Shown: in pieces, positions 1 through 8,136 of the stretch | How positions within the stretch are numbered: the first letter of the stretch is position 1 | How the letters are laid out: each line of letters opens with the position of its first letter | From: Cyclostephanos tholiformis | Lineage: Eukaryota > Bacillariophyta > Thalassiosirophyceae > Thalassiosirales > Thalassiosiraceae | DNA length: 10,564 nucleotides | Assembly (NCBI GenBank): GCA_036939975.1 | Contig: JALLPB010001244.1 | Coordinates: forward strand, 1-10,564 | Direction of reading: 5' to 3' | Notes under the pieces: generated by a model | What the model was told of the DNA's origin: nothing | The model's input: the letters and a program-made list of their open reading frames with translations, nothing else | Database searches by the model: none | Position numbers and translations under genes: made by a program

Positions 1-372
1 GCATGAGAGGATAGAGGTAGAAGTGAGGTCTAAGTACCTTATACTACTACGTATAATATACTGACAACATTGCCTGAATCCACAACATGATAGATCCAGC
101 ACGGAGAGAAGAAGTAGTAATATCTACCTAGTAGCTAGGTAGGTAGACAGACAGATAACCATACCGAAAGTATGGTACTGCTCACATGATAATATTACTG
201 ATTATGATGCTTGACTTTTATAAGAAGTTTCCTTAAGCAGAGTTTGAGGGTGGATGTTGTAACAGAGGGGGCGGCGGACGGAGGTGGTAAACGAGGAGGG
301 AGGGAGGTGAGAGGGGGAACCGGGCGACTACTCTCTCCGAAACGCCCCGTCGCTCACATCATCATCATCATC
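1..372. other. Upstream region of the glycosyltransferase gene, no gene seen
   Basis: No convincing coding frame is present. An open frame overlapping the glycosyltransferase reading frame extends back to about 211 but has no ATG before 373. A TATA-like AT-rich stretch lies at 51-60. A short tetranucleotide-type repeat (TAGG/ACAG units) lies at about 131-157, with a 7-bp inverted repeat (CTACCTA at 124-130, TAGGTAG at 136-142). The region may contain the promoter and 5' leader of the gene at 373, but nothing in it proves that. Confidence 0.5.
158..176. repeat. Perfect 7-bp hairpin with CGAAA loop
   Basis: ACCATAC (158-164) and GTATGGT (170-176) are perfect inverted repeats around the loop CGAAA. 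This is seen directly. It lies about 200 nt before the glycosyltransferase start. No function can be assigned, and chance is possible for a stem this short. Confidence 0.4.
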
Positions 373-419
373 ATGACGATCATTATTTCGTCGATGCGAT
401 CGACGATGATGATGATGAT
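358..419 (+). repeat. Inverted ATC/GAT trinucleotide repeats flanking the start codon
   Basis: Five ATC units at 358-372 are exactly complementary to five GAT units at 405-419. They can form a perfect 15-bp stem with a 32-nt loop (373-404). The loop holds the first two in-frame ATGs of the glycosyltransferase gene (373 and 394), and the right arm holds four more (406, 409, 412, 415). In a transcript starting upstream, the whole start region would be structured. The stem is seen directly; a regulatory role is inference. Confidence 0.6.
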
Positions 420-2193
420 ACGTCGAGCATCGTGCGCATACGACGCCAACGATAATACCAACCTCCACGGGAGGAGGGATAATAAAAACGGGAGGAGGAA
501 ATGCCGAGCATCGACGGTATGTCGTCTATTGGCTCTATCGTCGTTGCTCCTAACCCTCGCGCCTTACTATTACGTCGCGACGTTCATCCCGGTGGGGACC
601 GACGACGCCACCACCGCCGCCACCGCCGCCGCGTCCATCGTATCCCCCCCCCCCTCCCGCGTCGTCGCGAGGGTCGGATCATCGTCGAGGCCGACGTCAT
701 CATCGAGGCGTCCGAGGGCCACGATCGCGTACGCGATATCGCTGACGTCGTGCGGTAACGATGGCGGGGGCGGACACTCCTCGGATGCATCGCTGATGGA
801 GGGCGCGGCGGTATTGAGGCACTCGATACACCTATCGTCGATACGGAATTACGAGATTAGCCGCAGCGTCTTCGATTACGAGGTATGGATGGGTCCTTTT
901 TTGTTTTCCCCTTTCTCCCCACCCCCATCGCGTTTACGTGGAATCGTTTTCTTTATATATTATCACATCCCCCTCCCCCCCCCCTCGCCCTCTACTCACG
1001 CCATTCCCTTCCCTATCGCGTGACATGAACCGTCATTCTCATTCCCGTCCCCGTCTCGTGTGCATGCAAAATTAAACATCGTACGCAATGTATCTTCTCC
1101 CCCCCCCCTATAGATGATCGCATTCGTCCATCCCGACGCATTGCCCTGCTCCGACGCATTTCGCGCCCTCGGATATGACGTGCGCGTGCGCGATACGCCG
1201 TTCAACGTATCGGACATACGGGGCAAGTTCCTGAGGGAGAACATAATCAAGTCCGGCTGTTGCGGGGAGAGGGAATACCTGAAGCTATACTCGTACACGC
1301 TGTTGGGATATCCCGTCGTCGTGCACCTGGATATGGATTCGCTCATACTGAGGCCGTTGGACGACCTATTCCTGGCCATGTTGGACGACGACGACGACGA
1401 CGAAAATGGCGGCGACGGCGGTGGCGGCGCCGATGGGACGGGGAAGGATATGGCCGAACGCCACGTCGACGGGGGTGGACCCCGATCGCGCATATCCGTG
1501 ATGTTCGACGCGCCGCTCCCGCCGTCGTCGTCGATAAACTCGTACTTCACGAGGGATTACAACATGATAAATCCCGGACACAAGCACGTCGGCGTACAGG
1601 GCGGATTCCTCGTCGTTCGACCGAGCATGGAGGCGTTCGACGAGTACGTCTCGATCGTGCTCGAGGGACGATTCGTCAAGGGTAACGGCTGGTACGGCGA
1701 GTACGGCGGGTACTTCGGCGCGCAGCAGATACAGGGCATATGCTCCCTGTATTACGATTACAAGCATCCGGGCACGGGCGTCGAATTGAATCGATGTTAT
1801 TACAACGCCATGGCCGACGCGCCACGCGAAACGAGGAGGGGACGATGTCGCGATGGCAGGGAGGAATGTCAGGATTGCAGGGATACGCCCATCGGGGAGA
1901 TTAAGTCGGTCCATTTCACGCTCTGCTCCAAACCGTGGAAGTGTCCAATCCTAAAATCGAGCAACGGTAGGGGCGGCGGTGGCGACGGTGGCACCAGGGA
2001 TATATGCGCGGAATTTCACTCGGAGTGGTTTCGTATACGAGAGGACCTGGACAGGACGAGGGCGATGGAGGGGGGAGGGGGGGTATATGCCAACCCAGGT
2101 GGCGATTACATGCCCGAGATATTCCGCGGATATTGCAATGGCCCTCACGAGAGGGGTTACATCCCGATCGGAGTCGCAGGGCCGCGCGGGTAG
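373..2193 (+). CDS. Type II membrane glycosyltransferase, GT8/glycogenin-like (exons 373-882 and 1114-2193)
   Basis: Splicing 373-882 to 1114-2193 keeps phase 0 and gives 529 residues. The joined part (...FDYE then MIAFVHPDA...) reads smoothly into the sugar-nucleotide fold. The first in-frame ATG is 373; ATGs at 394 and 406-415 are alternatives. Residues about 50-72 (VCRLLALSSLLLTLAP...) are a hydrophobic segment after a basic stretch, as in a signal anchor, so the catalytic part should be luminal (Golgi/ER). The catalytic region starts near residue 116. HLDMDS puts the metal and nucleotide-sugar binding DxD at 243-245. GVQGGFLVVRP lies at about 330-340, and HFTLCSKPW, with the KPW typical of GT8 proteins, at about 437-445. 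An Asp/Gly-rich insertion at about 261-295 looks like a genome-specific loop expansion. Cys-rich segments suggest an oxidising compartment. Donor and acceptor sugars cannot be told from sequence. I am confident of the fold and family, less so of the N-terminus. Confidence 0.85.
883..1113 (+). other. Intron of the glycosyltransferase gene (GTATGG...TAG)
   Basis: The intron is 231 nt and phase 0. It is placed between the codon GAG (880-882) and the ATG at 1114 because both exons are then in the same frame and the joined protein is continuous with the GT8 fold. The interior is very pyrimidine-rich, with C10 tracts at 975-984 and 1099-1108, the second just before CTATAG. It has no obvious CTAAC branch motif, unlike the other introns here. 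The frame is also open upstream of 1023, but the in-frame TGA at 1021-1023 makes retention truncating. Confidence 0.75.
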
Positions 2194-2849
2194 TAACGTA
2201 TCGGTCTCAAACACGATTCCCCTGGATGCCCCATCGGGATACCCCTACCGCTACTTTCTTTTGAATGTTTGGGCAATGTGATTTCCGAAGAACATTGATA
2301 AAAATGCTATCGACCATTCGGCACTTTCTTCTTTGTGGTTATATACCGTGGAACCTGATGGGCTGGTACCTCTTACCTCTTACTCTATCCTTCATGTTTC
2401 ATGCCTCCATTTCCCGTGAATCCAAAAGTTACATGGTCTGGATTGACCCATTCAAAGAATTGAACAATATTGTATTCATACATGATGCTGCATGGGTGGG
2501 ACCCTGTCAATAGCTGCCTGTTTTACAATTGTTTGTGGTTACGCCATTGGCCTTGACAAGAGTAACTTTTTCACCATCGAGGAAGTCGAAACCTGTTTCC
2601 ATATAGTCTCGCAATCCATGGTCTGGCGCAGGTGTGAGGATTCTCAAAGAAATAATACGATGCCTAACTACTAAATACAGTCCAACGTTTTGACATATTA
2701 TTTTCGGTGGCCACCCGAAACCCTATTTTCTTTTTTTGTGTGCCGCCTCATCCTCGCCCACTTCAGCGATCATTAAGCGAGAAAGTTGGGAAACCTCACA
2801 TCTCCCCCATCATTACACCCATAATATATCACATCACCTCGATGATAAT
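2194..2849. other. Intergenic region between glycosyltransferase and recombinase genes
   Basis: No recognisable gene. Short open frames on the + strand at 2265-2513 (82 codons) and 2492-2674 (60 codons) match nothing I know. The base composition is AT-richer than the flanking exons. Two 10-mers occur twice in the same order (TTTGTGGTTA at 2332 and 2532; CATGGTCTGG at 2432 and 2617), a possible trace of an old tandem duplication. The right part holds T-rich tracts (2725-2737) and AT-rich sequence (2821-2850) that may belong to the promoter and 5' leader of the recombinase gene. Confidence 0.5.
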
Positions 2850-2853
2850 ATGA
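2842..2853 (+). promoter_or_regulatory. Minimal upstream ORF overlapping the recombinase start
   Basis: ATG ATA ATA TGA at 2842-2853 encodes three codons and a stop. Its TGA (2851-2853) overlaps the main in-frame ATG (2850-2852) as ATGA. Such an overlap can allow termination-reinitiation or can damp translation. It matters only if the transcript starts upstream of 2842, which cannot be seen. Confidence 0.35.
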
Positions 2854-5800
2854 TGGCGCGACAGCCGCCTCGAGGGGGGGAGGTCGTCGCCACCCGACGA
2901 CGCCCCCTCGCCGCCGTTCATGCCGCATCATCGCACGCCATATCCCTCCTACTGATGACCATCATCGCTCGATCGTCGTCGTGGTCGTCGTGGTCGTATT
3001 CGTCATCGACGTCCGCAGTACCGACCGCGTCGGCATTCCGATCTTCGTCGCTTTCTCGTTTTTCGCGACCGATGACGTCGTCGTTTTCGTCGTTTTCGTC
3101 GTCGCGTCGAGGCATCGGATCGACGATGGAGTCGGCGGGAACAACGTCGACGATGGCCGTCGATGACGGCACGGGCCGATCGCGGGGGCATTCGAACGAG
3201 GGGGAAGACGTCGAGTTTCCCCCCCCCTCCTCTTCTTCATCGTCGTCGTCGTTTTCGTCGTCGTTCCCGCGCATGATGCGCGCCCTATCGTCCCCTCCCG
3301 TATCGTACCCGATCGACGTATCGAACGGCATAATAACGAGACTGGCATCGTCGGGATTCGTCGACGACGATGACGTGACGCGATTCGCGATGGGATTCCT
3401 ACCACCGAGCGCCGACATCGTCGACATCGACGATGACGACGTCGTCCGCCGCGGGGGTGGCGGCGGGCGAGGTGGAGGGGGGGGGAGGGAGGAGGTGATA
3501 TCGCGCGTGCTCATCGACGATTTCGGTTGGTCGCCCATGGATGCGCACATCGCGAGGGTCGGCATATCGACGATGGTCCACGGTGGGGGGGGGGTTGGGG
3601 TTGGGGGGGGGCGGACGAAGTTCGCCATGGCTAGGACTACCCCGATGGATAACGACGATTCGTCGCGACTTGGCGGTGGAAGAAGCGATGGACGCCATCG
3701 CGATTCGTCGGGGACGTTCCGCCGAGTCGAGTCCGAAGGGGGGGAATCGATGAGAGAAGACCGCCCAAGAGCGGGGGGGAGGGACGTAGGAGGAGGAGGA
3801 GGAGGAGGAATCGGTGGAGGGGGGGGGGACACTACGTCGTCGATGTCTTCGTCGTCGTCGACGACGACGACGTCGACATTACAATCGCCATCGCCGCCGC
3901 CGTGGAAGGCGGTATACGTGAACGACGGCGCGAGGATGCGCAGGGTCAGATCCATCGTCGCCGCCGGAGCCGCTCGCTCGATCGATGGAGGTCGTGACAC
4001 GTCGTCATCGGTGGTCGTCGTCGAGTCATCCCGCGTGCCTCCCCCCGTCGTCGTCGGTCACGGTTACAATTACGGCATGTCCGACGACGGGATCGATCGT
4101 GACGCGTATCGTAATCTATTCGACGAGCTTGATGAGTACATGTCGTACATGACCGTGCAGCGCACGTCGTCGTCGTCGACATTGGGCGGGGGGGGCGATC
4201 GTCGTCGCGGTGGCGGGATCATACGGGAGGAGACCGCGAGGGTTTACATGACGCACGCGAGGCTTTTCTTGGGGTGGATCGTCGACGCCCGAGGCGTTTT
4301 GATATCGCCGTTGTCGGAGGAAGTGGAGAGGGAGGAGGGGAGTGTTGATGCGAGGGGGAGGGATTCGTCGTCGCGGCCTCATTCATCGTCGTCCCACTCC
4401 TCGCCGCTAAAATCGAACGTCGACGAATCCGTTCGTAAGCTGGTGTGGTCGAACGTCAGACAACGCACGACGTTCGAGTCGTCGTCTACTCCCTTGCAAA
4501 CAGGCGTCGAGGGGGGGGGCGGAATGCGATCTCTGAGGCGAAATTTGTCACTCTGCGACATTTTCCCGAATCCGTCCGCCGAATCGGCATCGCCCGTACT
4601 TCAATACGTGCTCTGGCTTCGTTCGGAACGTGGCATATCGCAGAATTACGAGGCTAATATGTGAGTTCCGTCCTTATTAGCCCGCCCGGTGCATTTGAAT
4701 TTTTTGCTAGATGATTGCTAACAGTGTTTCGATTTCCGCGATGTGCATTGAATTTGTCACGCAGTCTTAGGGGTATGATCAAACTAGTCAAATATCGATT
4801 CGCGAACGAAATTGTATCGTCTTTCCCTTCCTCGACGCCTTGGACTAGCCCAATGATGACTGGCGCTGGGGGCGGCACGATGAGAATGGCCGCACAATCC
4901 ACAACCCTGACGCTACGATCGTCGACGCCTACGTTGGACGATCTTCCCATCGTGATAGAGTTGCGCAAACTTCACCGGGAGGCGGGAAACAGGGGTAAGA
5001 AAGCGCCGAGATCTAGTGACGAGGACAAGAAATGGCTCGATTGGTCGGAGTATTTGAAGGTCATTCGGCTGTTGAAATCTGACTTGAATGAAATGATCAA
5101 GGAATACGACGATAAGACAATACTGTTCGAAATGATGGACGGCAGTAATGACGATTGTGATGGTACCATCTCAGCGAAACGAGGAGAACATCAATCAGAT
5201 CTCGGGAGAAACAAAGCGTCGGATAAGAAAGTACGGCAGAGGAAGACGTCATCTAGTAACACTAGATTGGCAGTTGCAAAGTCTCTCCAAGTTCAAAGAC
5301 GCGAGATTGCAAATATATTTCAGCGATACTTGATCCTTTCCTTTTTCGCGTGTATTCCCGATCGGCAGCGTACATTCAGAGAATTAGAGCTCGGGAAGAA
5401 TTTCTTCAGGGTGGAGAATAATGAGGGCGACACTATTTGGATCATCAAGCATACTGCTGATGACTACAAGACAGGCTCGACATACGGGGAGCGCCCTCCT
5501 CTCCCTTTGACCGCGGCCTTGACGCCATACATCGATGATTTTATCAATCGCTGGCGACCATCGCTTCTTCGTTCTCCCACTTCCGACGATCACAAATCTG
5601 CCATCGACTTCAGCCCTCCTCAATCATTCCTCTTCCTACAATCTCGTACGGGCAACCCTCTCACGGCAAACTCTATTTATCAAATAGTCTCCCGGTCTTG
5701 TTACAAATACAAACAACGGAAGACGAATCCCCATTTATTGCGAGATATGATCGTGACGCACGTTCGGCGGAATTCCGATGCGAGCGAGAAAGAGTTGGAA

Positions 5801-5941
5801 GCCCTGGCTCTCTTCATGGGGCATTCGATACAGATGCAACGTGACAGTTATGATCGACGGACACTAGATCAAAAAGTTTCTCCGGCCATCAAACTAATGC
5901 AGGATATGAATGCCTTTGACGAGGAAAGCGGTGTCATGTGA
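2850..5941 (+). CDS. Putative plastid-targeted tyrosine recombinase (exons 2850-4660 and 4765-5941)
   Basis: The spliced product is 995 residues. The start chosen is the first in-frame ATG, at 2850. A hydrophobic stretch at about 30-40 (AISLLLMTIIA) is followed by TASAF at 59-63 and then a Ser/Arg-rich stretch without acidic residues (SSSLSRFSR...). This matches the diatom bipartite plastid presequence, with cleavage before F63. Residues about 64-400 are mostly low-complexity Ser, Gly and Asp, with islands such as DDFGWSPMDAHIARVGI. Residues about 419-482 (LFDELDEYMSYM... ETARVYMTHARLFLGWI) and 581-620 look like the helices of a SAM-like core-binding domain split by insertions. The catalytic domain follows: Arg cluster PDRQRTFREL (Arg804/806/809), Lys839 in DDYKTGS, His927-L-L-Arg930, His957 in MGHS and Tyr966 in DSYD. 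The His-to-Tyr spacing of 9 is the usual one. The family is secure; the plastid location is inferred. A Crypton-derived or domesticated element is the main alternative origin. The catalytic exon has more even base composition than exon 1. Confidence 0.82.
3585..3611 (+). repeat. G-quadruplex-type G tract inside the recombinase coding sequence
   Basis: G10-TT-G4-TT-G9 lies on the coding strand and encodes a Gly/Val run. It satisfies the four-G-tract rule for quadruplex formation in DNA or mRNA. Other G runs in the same exon are at 3477-3484, 3819-3828 and 4511-4519. Runs like these are prone to slippage and to sequencing error. Confidence 0.55.
4661..4764 (+). other. Intron of the recombinase gene (GTGAGT...CACGCAG)
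   Basis: The intron is 104 nt, with donor GTGAGT at 4661 and acceptor GCAG ending at 4764. A GCTAAC branch-like motif lies at 4717-4722. It splits the codon AT|T, giving Ile604, and joins the helix ending ...SQNYEAN to LRGMIKLVKYRFANE, which fits a continued core-binding helix. A second acceptor (TTAG, ending 4770) is also in phase and would drop two codons. Without splicing the frame meets TGA at 4662-4664. Confidence 0.8.
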
Positions 5942-6316
5942 ATCTATGTTTACGCAGTCATCGATTCAGCGATGTCTTTTGAAAACATAAAAAGTTTATC
6001 AAGAAAATAATATACAATGCTTATTTCGTTGGTGGGCATGGTAGTAGCTAGTATCAGTCTGCATAAATATGTCAGGCATGACTCGGTGGCGACAATGGGG
6101 ACTAATGAATGATGGCGGAGGATGATAACGATTGTTGACAATTGATGATGATATCACTAAAGTTTATTCGTTTAGGTCGCCTCGTTTAACCGACCTGTTT
6201 TATGTACGGTCAAGTCTGCGACTGGACCTAGGTTCGTTGAGACTTGAGGCGTGGCTGCAGAAGGTGGATACGTGAAACGTGTGAGAGAGGATACGGTTTG
6301 TGTGGTGCCAAAAACT

Positions 6317-6387
6317 GAGCAGGGTTAAGTAGCGTTCCACGCAAGCCCTGCTCCCCAGGGGAAAAGTCACCCATTGGTTAAAGGGTG
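6317..6387. repeat. Cluster of three short hairpins
   Basis: GAGCAGGG (6317-6324) pairs with CCCTGCTC (6346-6353), an 8-bp stem with a 21-nt loop. It is followed by CCCCAGGGG (6353-6361) and by CACCC (6368-6372) pairing with GGGTG (6383-6387). The stems are seen directly. They could belong to a structured RNA or be chance in a GC-balanced spacer. No known RNA family was recognised. Confidence 0.3.
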
Positions 6388-6699
6388 GGGAGTGAGATGC
6401 TTAATGCTATGACGAGGTACTTTTTCCCGCTAGCACCTTCTGCTCGCCATGGTCTGCCTACTCGCAAACGGAATGAGCCGTAGCTATTCCGATGAGAGGA
6501 GGCCGGCGCTCGCGTCTGTCCCTCACCACAAGTAATCAGAAGTCCATCGAAAAAAAAGAGGTTGTGCGTTCCGAACACCTCATAACCCTAAAAACTTGGC
6601 CTGCTTTTAGCTGGTTCATACTCGGCTAAAACGATATACTTAGGTATCTCCTCGCCGCATCACCCCCGAAGTCTCCTACCAAGAGAACCCGCAAGCTAT

Positions 6700-6761
6700 C
6701 CCCAAACCCAACCCAAACCCACTTCAACCCCACCATAAACAAGCGAGAGAGAGAGAGAGAG
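6700..6761. promoter_or_regulatory. C-rich quadruplex motif plus GA repeat before the STI1-domain gene
   Basis: Four C tracts at 6700-6720 (CCCC-AAA-CCC-AA-CCC-AAA-CCC) give a perfect four-tract G-quadruplex motif on the minus strand, about 50 nt before the ATG at 6769. A (GA)8 run follows at 6745-6761. Both are common kinds of core-promoter or 5' UTR sequence, but regulation is inferred only from position. Confidence 0.4.
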
Positions 6762-6768
6762 CAGTAGA

Positions 6769-8061
6769 ATGAGAATCCTCGCCCTCCGCGTCCCGTCGCT
6801 AACGACGATGACGTTATTACTGGCGCATCGTCGTCGACGCGAGGGCGCTTTGTCGCACGCGTTATCGTTCGTCGTGCCGTCGTCTCTCCCTCCCCCCTCA
6901 TCATCGTACACGCGAACATCGCCGTGCATGAGATCGTCGTCGTCGTCGTCGTCGTCGTCCATTTTCGGTCCGTGTCACAATCGACGCGTCGGGACGATGA
7001 TGATGTCGGGGACCGCCGGGGGGGAAAGCAAGGTCGACGATGATAACGACGGCATGGACGCGCATGCGACCGTGGACGGGGGTGGAGAATCGATAATCGA
7101 GGCGGTGAGATCCATGAGGATATCCGACATCAAGTCGGAATTGGAATCGCTCGGGATATCGACCAGGGCATTCCTGGAGAAGGGCGAATTGGTCGACGCG
7201 TTGGCGAATGCCAGGAGGGTCGGGGGGACGTCGCCGTCCTCCTCCTACTCCGCGACGACGACGGGGGTCGAGGGTGATTCGGCGTCCGCCGCACACGACC
7301 CCCCGTCATCCGTGGACGACGACCACGACGTCATGTCGCGGAAACGACGCATACGGGAGGAGATGGAAAAATGCAACGCGATGAAGGTGAGCGAACTCAA
7401 GAGCGAACTAATGTCCGTACACGGGATATCCAACACGAGGGGATTTCTCGAGAAGGCCGATTACGTACGCGCCGTCGCCGAGGCGAGGGTCGATGGCGGG
7501 GGGGGTAAGTCCATCCCCCCCCGGGGGGGTGGGGAAGGCAAGAGGAAGAAGAAACAGCGGCGGGGAAATGACGACGACGATGACGATGACGTCGAGACGA
7601 CGACGACCGCGAAGGTGGAGGTGATAACGAGCGCGGACGTCGGTCCACGAACGAAGAAATCGAGGGACGGAGGATCGTCTGGCGGTCCGTTCGGGGGAGG
7701 GGGGGGCGTTGGGGGGAGTCCGTTCGGGCCGTTCGGGTCGGCTGCTGGGCCCGGTGGCATGGGGGGCATGGGGGGAATGGGGGGCATCGCCGACATGCTC
7801 AGGGGCATGGGGGGGATGGGTGGCATACCCTTCGGCGGCGGTGGCGGCGGGGGGGGGGGGGGAATGGCCGATGCAATGGCGGCGGCCCAGAAGGCCATGT
7901 CGAATCCCAAGGTCCGATCGGTCGTGGAGAAGGCGCAGCGTAATCCGAAGGTGATGGCCGCGGTGCAGGAATGCATGGGCAATCCGATGGCGATGGCGAA
8001 GTACATGAGCGATCCGGACGTGGGGCCGATAATTAGGGAGTTGCAACAGGCGATGATGTGA
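6769..8061 (+). CDS. SAP-like repeat and STI1 (Hop/Hip/Tic40-like) domain protein
   Basis: A single exon encodes 430 residues from the ATG at 6769. The N-terminus is Arg-rich with a short hydrophobic run (TTMTLLLA, 13-20), then [10 protein letters not shown] (about 30-39) and a poly-Ser stretch. ALS|FVVP resembles a plastid (ASAF-type) cleavage site but is weaker than in the recombinase; mitochondrial targeting is also possible. Two similar helical repeats follow: [20 protein letters not shown] at about 116-149 and [17 protein letters not shown] at about 205-240. Both share an LKxEL...GIS(T/N)xxFLEKxxxVxAxAxAR pattern and are SAP-like, as in the MANF/ARMET C-terminus. A basic patch (GKRKKKQRR, about 257-265) and an Asp run come next, then a Gly/Met-rich linker with GGMGGM repeats (about 301-366). 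The C-terminus (about 378-427: [20 protein letters not shown]...) is an STI1 domain with its NP motifs. STI1 domains bind hydrophobic or client segments in Hop, Hip, ubiquilin and Tic40. A co-chaperone or import role is plausible but unproven. A G14 run (7849-7862) lies in frame. Confidence 0.8.
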   Translation: MRILALRVPSLTTMTLLLAHRRRREGALSHALSFVVPSSLPPPSSSYTRTSPCMRSSSSSSSSSIFGPCHNRRVGTMMMSGTAGGESKVDDDNDGMDAHATVDGGGESIIEAVRSMRISDIKSELESLGISTRAFLEKGELVDALANARRVGGTSPSSSYSATTTGVEGDSASAAHDPPSSVDDDHDVMSRKRRIREEMEKCNAMKVSELKSELMSVHGISNTRGFLEKADYVRAVAEARVDGGGGKSIPPRGGGEGKRKKKQRRGNDDDDDDDVETTTTAKVEVITSADVGPRTKKSRDGGSSGGPFGGGGGVGGSPFGPFGSAAGPGGMGGMGGMGGIADMLRGMGGMGGIPFGGGGGGGGGGMADAMAAAQKAMSNPKVRSVVEKAQRNPKVMAAVQECMGNPMAMAKYMSDPDVGPIIRELQQAMM

Positions 8062-8136
8062 TATGACGCTGTATCTGCTTTGGAATTAAGTGAGCGCAAT
8101 TGTCCATGGCATGGTTTTAGACCCAAAGAGTTGTAA
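8062..8136. other. Short 3' spacer between convergent genes
   Basis: Only 75 nt separate the stop of the STI1-domain gene (+, ending 8061) from the stop of the metallophosphoesterase gene (-, ending 8137). The two 3' UTRs must therefore overlap the spacer or the opposing coding sequence, giving potential antisense overlap. No clear AATAAA signal is seen. Confidence 0.6.

Larger units (their letters stand above)
5942..6768. other. Intergenic region between recombinase and STI1-domain genes
   Basis: No coding frame here looks real; minus-strand frames at 5950-6141 and 6378-6578 have no recognisable features. The region holds an inverted repeat (AGGTCG at 6174-6179, CGACCT at 6191-6196), a cluster of hairpins at 6317-6387, a G-quadruplex motif on the minus strand at 6700-6720 and a GA repeat at 6745-6761. 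The first 100 nt may be the 3' UTR of the recombinase gene (AAAATAATATAC near 6005). I looked for tRNA boxes and the U1, U2, U4, U5 and U6 snRNA signatures and saw none. Confidence 0.5.

Noticed and set aside
2265..2674. Two small plus-strand frames considered as genes
   Set aside because: No recognisable domains, overlapping frames, and no start or splice context better than chance. Kept only as a possible decayed duplication.
2918..4000. Long minus-strand open frame (360 codons) opposite recombinase exon 1
   Set aside because: It is the mirror of the TCG/GAC/GGG repeats (poly-Pro, poly-Asp). The plus frame carries the ASAF presequence and joins the catalytic exon, so this is a shadow.
2850..5941. 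Recombinase as a bacterial or phage contaminant or an active integron/IS element
   Set aside because: It has a spliceosomal intron, a eukaryotic presequence and the genome's own low-complexity insertions. No terminal repeats or att-like duplications were seen around it.
6700..6720. Telomere-like CCCAAA/CCCAA repeat
   Set aside because: Only four irregular units, not the CCCTAA expected for these algae. It is better described as a quadruplex motif.
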